A stretch of 5,450 bases of DNA from the NCBI RefSeq assembly GCF_020829685.1, contig NZ_JAIVFR010000501.1, forward strand, positions 1 to 5,450, in the 5' to 3' direction. This DNA comes from Nostoc sp. CHAB 5715. GTDB taxonomy: Bacteria > Cyanobacteriota > Cyanobacteriia > Cyanobacteriales > Nostocaceae. Both the position numbers and the translations under genes were made by a program. The notes below the pieces were generated by a model. It was not told the origin of the DNA and made no database searches. It saw nothing but the letters and a program-made list of their open reading frames with translations. Below, piece by piece: positions 1-5,450 of the stretch (position 1 is the stretch's first letter; each line of letters starts with the position of its first letter).

Positions 1-140
1 AGTTTTTGCAAATAATGCGCTAGTTGATTTGCTCGTTGGCTTAATTCCCGATAACTTAGCTGTTGGTTTTCAAATACCACTGCGATCGCATCAGGTGTTT
101 TCTCTACCTGCGCTTCAAATAATTCATGGATACATTGCTG
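1..140 (-). other. Start of adenylation (A) domain
   Basis: The sequence from CIHELFEAQVEKTPDAIAVV (from about residue 475) to LSYRELSQRANQLAHYL (500-516) is the standard opening of an NRPS adenylation domain, with core motif A1 (LSYREL). The domain activates an amino acid with ATP. All specificity positions lie beyond the window. Confidence 0.9.
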
Positions 141-1556
141 TTGAGGGTATTCAACTTTTGTGTCATTCCATTTCCTAAGTATTTGATAACTTTCTTTTGA
201 AGTCAACATCGGTAATTCCCGAAGTTTTGTTTTGGGGTTGGTGACAAAACCTTCTAACAAGGTTTCTAAATGCCCCAACATTCGACCAATAGTAGCGTTA
301 TCAAAGCAACGGGTATCGTATGAAATAGATAGATTCAATAAATCTGATTTAGGCGCTACATTCACGCTGAGAGGGTAGTTTGTCCAGTCAAATAATGACT
401 GAGATTCATCGAATAACTGAGACTTGGCGATTCCTATGCTTTGGGCAAGCACTCCTTGATTGTAATCTACTAACTCATTTTCAAAATCTAAAATGCTATC
501 AAATAGTTGTAAACCACGGGATATCTCACTCCACTGTTGAATTTTGACTAACGGGCTATATTCGTACTTACGCATCTCAACTTCTTCGGCTTGCAGCTTT
601 TTCAGCCAAGGTGCGAGAAAAGCATCACTATCTACTTGTACTCGTAGGGGCAGTGTGTTGATAAAGAGTCCGACCATAGACTCTGCCTCCTGCAGTTGAG
701 CAGGCCGACCTGAAGATGTGGCTCCAAAAACTACATCTGACTCCTTGCTGTAATGGCTTAGCAGCAAAGCCCAAGCTCCTTTGAGTACAATGTTTAAGGT
801 AAGCTGATGCTTGCGTGCAAAAGATTTTAGGGCGGTTGTCAGAGATGCTGACACCTGAATTTGTTGTCTATCGTATTCTTCTTCTTGGTAAAAGTTGCTA
901 GTTGAAATGTTACCCACCTCAATTGGTGTTGGTACAGTGAATCCTTTAAGTTTCTGTCGCCAGTAAGCTTCTGCCTTATGCAAGTCTTGCTGTTGTAGCC
1001 AAGCGATATATTCTCTATAGGGACGCGGACGTTCTAGATACAAATCTTTACCTTGACAGAAGGCTTGGTAAAATTCATAAAATTCCTTCCACAGCCAGTT
1101 GATAGACCACGTTTCCATCAGGATGTGGTGAAAACTGAAGACAAATTCATAAGTGTCATCAGCTACTTGAATCAATGTTATGCGGATGAGAGGAGCTTGG
1201 GAAAGTTCAAAGCCGCGATCGCCATCTGCTTTTAAAAAAACTTTTAGCTGCTTTTGTTGCTCTTGCAAGGATAATTTTCGCCAGTCTTGGAATTCCCAAG
1301 GCAAGTCTACTTGCCTATACACTATTTGATAGGGCTTATCAAGATCCTCCCAGTAGAACGAGGTACGCAAACTTGGGTGGCGATCTACAACTCGCTGCCA
1401 AGCTTTCTGGAAGGCTAAGACATCAAGCTGAGTTTGTAAGGTCAAGCAAGCCTGCTCGAAATACACTACAGAACTGGGTGCAGCAAGCTTGTGGAAAAGC
1501 ATACCCTGCTGCATGGGTGAAAGTTCGTATATATCTTCAATATTATTTTGTTTCAT
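1..1556 (-). CDS. Non-ribosomal peptide synthetase, N-terminal part: C domain and start of A domain (partial)
   Basis: The frame is open for 518 codons and continues past the window edge. It begins at ATG 1556-1554, which overlaps the PKS-frame stop as ATGA and has an AGGAAG Shine-Dalgarno eight bases upstream, so the start is well supported. After a short docking-like N terminus come a full condensation domain (about 8-450) and the first adenylation sequence, with LSYREL (500-505, core motif A1) and the lead-in CIHELFEAQVEKTPDAIAVV. The C domain opens with LSPMQQGMLFH, the form seen in C domains that accept from E-terminated modules (DCL class), and has RHPSLRT and GATSSGRP...MVGLFINTLPLRV. 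Its catalytic motif is HHILMETW (143-150) in place of HHxxxDG. The residue-binding pocket of the A domain is outside the window, so the amino acid cannot be predicted. It would form a peptide bond between the upstream chain and the next amino acid on a cytoplasmic assembly line. Confidence 0.93.
   Translation of the reverse strand, partial: MKQNNIEDIYELSPMQQGMLFHKLAAPSSVVYFEQACLTLQTQLDVLAFQKAWQRVVDRHPSLRTSFYWEDLDKPYQIVYRQVDLPWEFQDWRKLSLQEQQKQLKVFLKADGDRGFELSQAPLIRITLIQVADDTYEFVFSFHHILMETWSINWLWKEFYEFYQAFCQGKDLYLERPRPYREYIAWLQQQDLHKAEAYWRQKLKGFTVPTPIEVGNISTSNFYQEEEYDRQQIQVSASLTTALKSFARKHQLTLNIVLKGAWALLLSHYSKESDVVFGATSSGRPAQLQEAESMVGLFINTLPLRVQVDSDAFLAPWLKKLQAEEVEMRKYEYSPLVKIQQWSEISRGLQLFDSILDFENELVDYNQGVLAQSIGIAKSQLFDESQSLFDWTNYPLSVNVAPKSDLLNLSISYDTRCFDNATIGRMLGHLETLLEGFVTNPKTKLRELPMLTSKESYQILRKWNDTKVEYPQQQCIHELFEAQVEKTPDAIAVVFENQQLSYRELSQRANQLAHYLQK
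82..89. repeat. HIP1 octamer GCGATCGC
   Basis: A palindromic HIP1 site, strongly over-represented in many cyanobacterial genomes. It lies inside the A-domain coding sequence (codons for DAIAV). Confidence 0.85.
207..1535 (-). other. Condensation domain, DCL-like, with HHxxxET active site
   Basis: Residues about 8-450 of the NRPS form the condensation domain. Motif C1 is SPMQQGMLFH, as in domains that follow an E domain. C2 is RHPSLRTSF (59-67). The active-site motif is HHILMETWS (143-151; HH codons at 1130-1125), with both histidines kept but Asp changed to Glu and Gly to Thr. Later motifs VVFGATSSGRP (275-285) and MVGLFINTLPLRV (294-306) are normal. The usual FENYP stretch reads FENELV (358-363). 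The general base His144 is kept, so some activity is possible, but the Asp normally makes a structural salt bridge and is nearly invariant in active domains. Confidence 0.85.
1215..1222. repeat. HIP1 octamer GCGATCGC
   Basis: A second HIP1 palindrome, within the C domain of the NRPS (codons for GDRG). Confidence 0.85.
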
Positions 1557-1654
1557 GAGAAATTCTTCCTGTCTGATTGACCAACCTGAGCCAGTAACTT
1601 GCTTAAATTTTCTTGACTGATGTTTGCTAACGAAAAGTCTGAAGGAGTATATTC
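1556..1654 (-). other. C-terminal docking (COM donor-like) tail
   Basis: Residues 1211-1243 of the PKS frame follow the E domain and read TPSDFSLANISQENLSKLL, then a short basic end. A TPSDFxLAxLxQxxLxxLL pattern is the usual donor-side communication tail of NRPS subunits ending in an E domain. It should pair with the short N-terminal stretch of the next protein (IEDIYELSPMQQG). Together with the overlapping genes, this indicates that the two subunits evolved as consecutive partners. Assigned by pattern only. Confidence 0.65.
1565..1570 (-). promoter_or_regulatory. Ribosome binding site of the NRPS gene
   Basis: AGGAAG on the minus strand lies eight bases before the ATG at 1556-1554, inside the last codons of the upstream PKS frame. 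With the ATGA stop/start overlap it supports this start and points to translational coupling of the two subunits, giving matched amounts of partner proteins. Confidence 0.75.
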
Positions 1655-1669
1655 TCCTGTTTCGGTGGA

Positions 1670-2992
1670 CTGACAGTGGTTAATGAGATACTGGAGCGCT
1701 TTTACAAAATTATGAGATAATTTTTCTATTGTCTCACGTCGATGCACATTAGAGCTATAGTGCCATTCCATTTGTAACTGGTCTTTAGCAACCCGCACAT
1801 ACATATGTAGCAAATGAGAAAAAGTTGTTCGTGGACTCATGCCCAATCCAGATGATTCTTCAGCCTGTTTGAACAAAGAAAACTGAGGCAAGCTTTTATC
1901 AAACTGACCAAGGTAAAGGAACATTACCTCTGGTTTGGGAAGTGCCCGAATTTTATCAATAATTTTTGCGTCTTCACTCAGATAGCGTAGTACTCCATAA
2001 TCAACACCTTCGTTAGAAATACGACGAAGTTGCTCTTTGACGATTTTCAAGGCATCGCCTGGATTCTCAGCTTTTTCTAAATCTAAAAGTACAGGATAGA
2101 GAATAGTGAGCCAACCTACTGTCCGTGATGTATCCAAGTTATCAATATTACCTGTAGCTTCATCCCGTCCATTTGCTTCGAGTGTAACTTGTAGCAAGTT
2201 GACACCTGTCCACTCTGTAAAAGCCTGTACAAGAGCAGTAAGTAGAACTTCTTGTGTACTGGTTCGGTAAATTGCTGGAACCTCCTGAAGCAATGCCTGA
2301 GTATCTTGTGCATTCAGCACTGCTGACACAATTTGAACTGATCCAAAAGTGTTAACGCCTCCAAAATAATCTATTGGTAAACGACAGACCTGGTTGCGAC
2401 GTTCACTCAGCCAGTAATTTTGACTTTTCTGTAACTTCGTTGAGTGAGCGTGTTCTTTGAGTTGCAAAGACCATTGTTTGAAGGAGTTTGATTTTTGTGG
2501 AAGCTGAATTGCCTTACCCTGGCTAAGCTGTTGATAAGCAGTCTCAAGATCCTCTAATAACACTCGCCAAGAAGTATCATCTATTACTAAGTGGTGGATG
2601 ACGATTAGCAAGCGGCTTGACTTGTTGACACCCAGCTCAAATAGAACAGACCTCACAGTTGGTCCTTTTGAGAGGTTCAAGCTGGCTTGTAGTTGAGTAG
2701 CAGTTGCCTCCATCACAGATTTTTGAACTTCATCTGACAATGCCGATAAATCTATGTGTGTAAAGGGTACTACCTCTTCAGGATTCGCGTTAACCTGTTG
2801 CCAGCCAGATTCAGAGGGTATAAACCGAAGGCGAAGTGCATCATGGTGGATTAATATTTGCCGCAATGCTTGTTCAAATAAAGCTGGATTGATAACTTGC
2901 AGCGTTTCTAATAAAACTGATTGGTTCCAGTAGTGCGGTTCTGGTTGATTGTGTTCAAAGAACCAATGTTGGATAGGTGTCAGGGGTACCGG
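1670..2992 (-). other. Epimerization-type (E) domain at the end of a PKS module
   Basis: This is a member of the condensation-domain superfamily in its E subtype. It starts at PLTPIQHWFFEHNQ (residues 767-780) followed by PHYWNQSVLL, both E-specific. Motif 2 is HHLVIDDTSW (897-906), where the family has HHxxxDG; the catalytic His898 is kept. Motif 4 is LEANGRD (1035-1041) for the usual LEGHGRE, with the catalytic Glu1036 kept. Motif 5 is RTVGWLTILYPVLLDL (1054-1069), motif 6 EGVDYGVLRYL, motif 7 FLYLGQF (1122-1128, usually FNYLGQF). E domains normally invert the alpha carbon of a carrier-bound aminoacyl or peptidyl group. Here the domain follows a PKS carrier, where no amino-acid alpha carbon is expected. 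Subtype identity is firm; activity and substrate are uncertain because several core motifs are altered. Confidence 0.88.
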
Positions 2993-3034
2993 ACCAGTTA
3001 CTAAATCTTGTTCAGCCTGGACTACTTGGGTTGT

Positions 3035-3247
3035 GCTTATCACCTCTGCTAGTTTAGCAATTGTCTGTTGCTCAAACAATTGCTGAGGGGTTAGCCGAAA
3101 ACCTGCTTTAGCAGCTCTAGCACTGACTTGAATACCAAGGACGGAGTCTCCACCCAACTCGAAAAAGTTATCGTGAATGCCTATTTGCTCAATACCAAGG
3201 AGTTCTTGCCAGATATTAGCAATGGTTTGCTCTATCTCATTTTTAGG
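3035..3247 (-). other. Carrier protein domain (PCP-like, GGDS type)
   Basis: The phosphopantetheine carrier domain covers residues about 680-750 of the PKS frame. The core is DNFFELGGDSVLGIQV, with Ser714 (codon at 3145-3143) as the attachment site for the 4'-phosphopantetheine arm. It is well conserved, including the preceding IEQTIANIWQELLGI helix. The Asp before the serine (GGDS rather than GGHS) is the form usual in NRPS carriers that sit directly before an E domain, so carrier and E domain look like a co-inherited pair. Of the domains in this protein it shows the least sign of decay. Confidence 0.9.
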
Positions 3248-3334
3248 AGCAACATAGGCATTATCTAAATCCGGTCTTGAGTAGAAAGAAGAGGAACTAG
3301 CTTTTTCTTGAGGTTGAGAGTCTTTATTAAATTC

Positions 3335-4822
3335 AAGCTTGACCCATCTTTTAATACTAGCTTGCAAATCTACAGTTGATGTCACTACTTGAGTCATACC
3401 TGTAGATAAAGCACGTTTAAAAACCTCTAAGCCTTCTTGCCTCGTCATCATCAAATCCTCACCTTTGGGCACGTTCACTGACACGGAGGATTCTTGAGTT
3501 ATCCAATCGTCATAATTGATACTTAACCAAGGAACAAGACTTGTTTGATTATGTTTGTGTACAAAAGCATCCTTGAATATGTACGCTGCTGGATAAGCAG
3601 CCATGCCCAGTACTCCCAAAACAGAGGCTAGTGACGATATGATTACGCAGAAATCAAGCTCTTTTCTTTGTAAAACATTCTCTAATACAACTAATCCATA
3701 ACTTGTAGAGCTTAATTGACTTTCACACTCAGTTTTACTTATCTGTTGAACAGTGCGAAACAACTTTATCCCTGCTGCATGGATGACACCGTGAACTTGA
3801 CCAAAGCGTTTTGAAGCTTCAGTCATCACTGCTTGCATTTGTTCGAGATTAGCAATATTGGCGCGGCAAATGAGAACCTCAGCACCCAAAGCTTCCAATG
3901 CTTGCACTTTCTTGATTTTACGACTAATTTCATCGTTTTCATCATGAGTCGCTAGCCATTGTGACCACTCTTGTTTTGCAGGTAAACCGGAACGCCCTGT
4001 TAAGATGAGCTTGGCGTGTGCTGTCTGTGCCAGATATTCTGCTAATACCAAGCCAATCTCTCCCAAACCACCAGTAATCAGATACACTCCTGCTTCCCTG
4101 ATGGGAATTTTTCTCTCATCTGGCTCCTCAAGGTGTATTGGCTCAAAAGTTTGCACCCATCGGTGTTTACCTCGGTAGGCAACCATATTCTCAGATGCCG
4201 TCTGGGTGAGTTCTGCTAAAAGTTGGTCTATGAGTTGATTTTCTTGCCTTGTTCCTGATTCTGGAATGACAACATCAATGTTACGACAGGTGATGTTGGG
4301 ATACTCCTGGGGAATCACTTTACAAATTCCCATAACAGGTGCTTTTCCCGGGCACAACTTTTCATCCCCGTTTACCTCCTGCACATTGTTGGTCACTACA
4401 AGAATTTGTACAGCATCGGTAACTTCTTGTTTTCCTAACGCCTGCGCCAGGAAAAGCAGACTATAAAAACCATTATTCTGACATTCCTCAAAGAACTGAT
4501 GAGAGGATTCTCCCTGCTCGTTTGGGATGAAACTCCAAAAATGGGCAATGGCATTTGGTTTTAAATCCAATGAGTCAAGTTCTTTAAGCAAGGCATCATA
4601 CTCACAGCTTGCTTGTGGATTAATTGCATAAACACAATCATCTAGCTTAGTAAACTGCTGTCCTACCGTTACAGTGATAACTTCATGACCCTCTGTATTG
4701 AGTTTTTTGGCTATTTGTGAACCTACTCCAGTAGCATCAACAAACACTAACCAGCACAATTTTTGTTTTGATTTTAATGCTTTATAGTCAGAGCGTTTCC
4801 AGGAGGGGATGTAAAACCAGTC
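3335..4822 (-). other. Ketoreductase domain with degenerate catalytic tetrad
   Basis: This is a PKS ketoreductase of the SDR family, which would use NADPH to reduce the beta-keto group on the carrier. Residues about 155-395 form the structural subdomain and 398-650 the catalytic one. The nucleotide-binding loop is TGGLGEIG (404-411), a slight variant of TGGLGGIG. VIHAAGI (500-506) and ISSLASVLG (549-557) are in their expected places. Using the spacing of the family's K-S-Y-N tetrad (24, 13 and 4 residues apart), the positions here are Thr527, Ser551, Tyr564 and Tyr568. Ser and Tyr are kept, but Lys is replaced by Thr (in SSTSYG) and Asn by Tyr (in YPAAY). There is no LDD motif. NADPH may still bind, but reduction is expected to be weak or absent. 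Confidence 0.85.
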
Positions 4823-4894
4823 AGCAATGTTTGGTTTTTTCTGTAATGTTTGTTGTGATAGCGTAGCCAAAGCAGCTTCAGGATTAGCGTCAAT

Positions 4895-5450
<556 letters not shown>

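Noticed and set aside
1053..1558. Short plus-strand open frames at 1053-1235 and 1373-1558
   Set aside because: They lie antisense within the conserved C domain, have no recognisable motif, and contradict the well-supported minus-strand frame.
3131..3201. Direct repeat AATACCAAGGA at 3131 and 3191
   Set aside because: Both copies encode LGI-type codons in the carrier domain 60 bases apart. Two short copies in coding sequence are best explained by chance and similar amino acids.
3335..4822. KR as part of an NRPS A-KR-PCP module making an alpha-hydroxy acid
   Set aside because: The sequence before the KR is clearly a PKS AT tail and post-AT linker, not the end of an A domain.

Overview
The window looks like cyanobacterial DNA. 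It carries three copies of the HIP1 octamer GCGATCGC, moderate AT content, and a PKS/NRPS assembly line whose interdomain sequences (PTYPFERQRYW after the AT, SPMQQGMLFH at the start of a C domain) are of the kind common in filamentous and bloom-forming cyanobacteria. Everything recognisable is on the minus strand, so the genes read from high to low coordinates.

Layout in transcription order. (1) 5450-5323: the last 41 codons of a uracil phosphoribosyltransferase gene (upp), including its uracil-binding motif [12 protein letters not shown]. (2) 5329-1553: a PKS module whose 5' part is missing. Sequence like the middle of an acyltransferase (AT) domain begins within a few bases of the upp stop, with no KS domain and no AT active site. 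It continues uninterrupted through the AT tail, a ketoreductase (KR), a carrier domain and an epimerization-type (E) domain, ending in a docking tail. (3) 1556-1: the start of an NRPS gene, overlapping the previous stop by ATGA. It has a complete condensation (C) domain of the type that follows E domains, then the first residues of an adenylation (A) domain, and runs off the window. No stretch longer than 300 bases lacks a gene.

How the parts would work together. In an intact line, the PKS module would load and extend an acyl chain, the carrier would present it to the E-type domain, and the product would pass through E-to-C docking tails to the NRPS module. Here the chain-building part of the PKS (KS, AT core) is absent. 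The KR lacks two of its four catalytic residues, several E-domain core motifs are altered, and the next C domain has HHxxxET in place of HHxxxDG. The frames nevertheless stay open for more than 1,750 codons combined.

The main points of interest are the abrupt upp/PKS junction (a genomic deletion or rearrangement, or possibly an assembly chimera), an E-type domain at the end of a PKS module, and catalytic-motif losses in successive domains. The final product cannot be named from this window.
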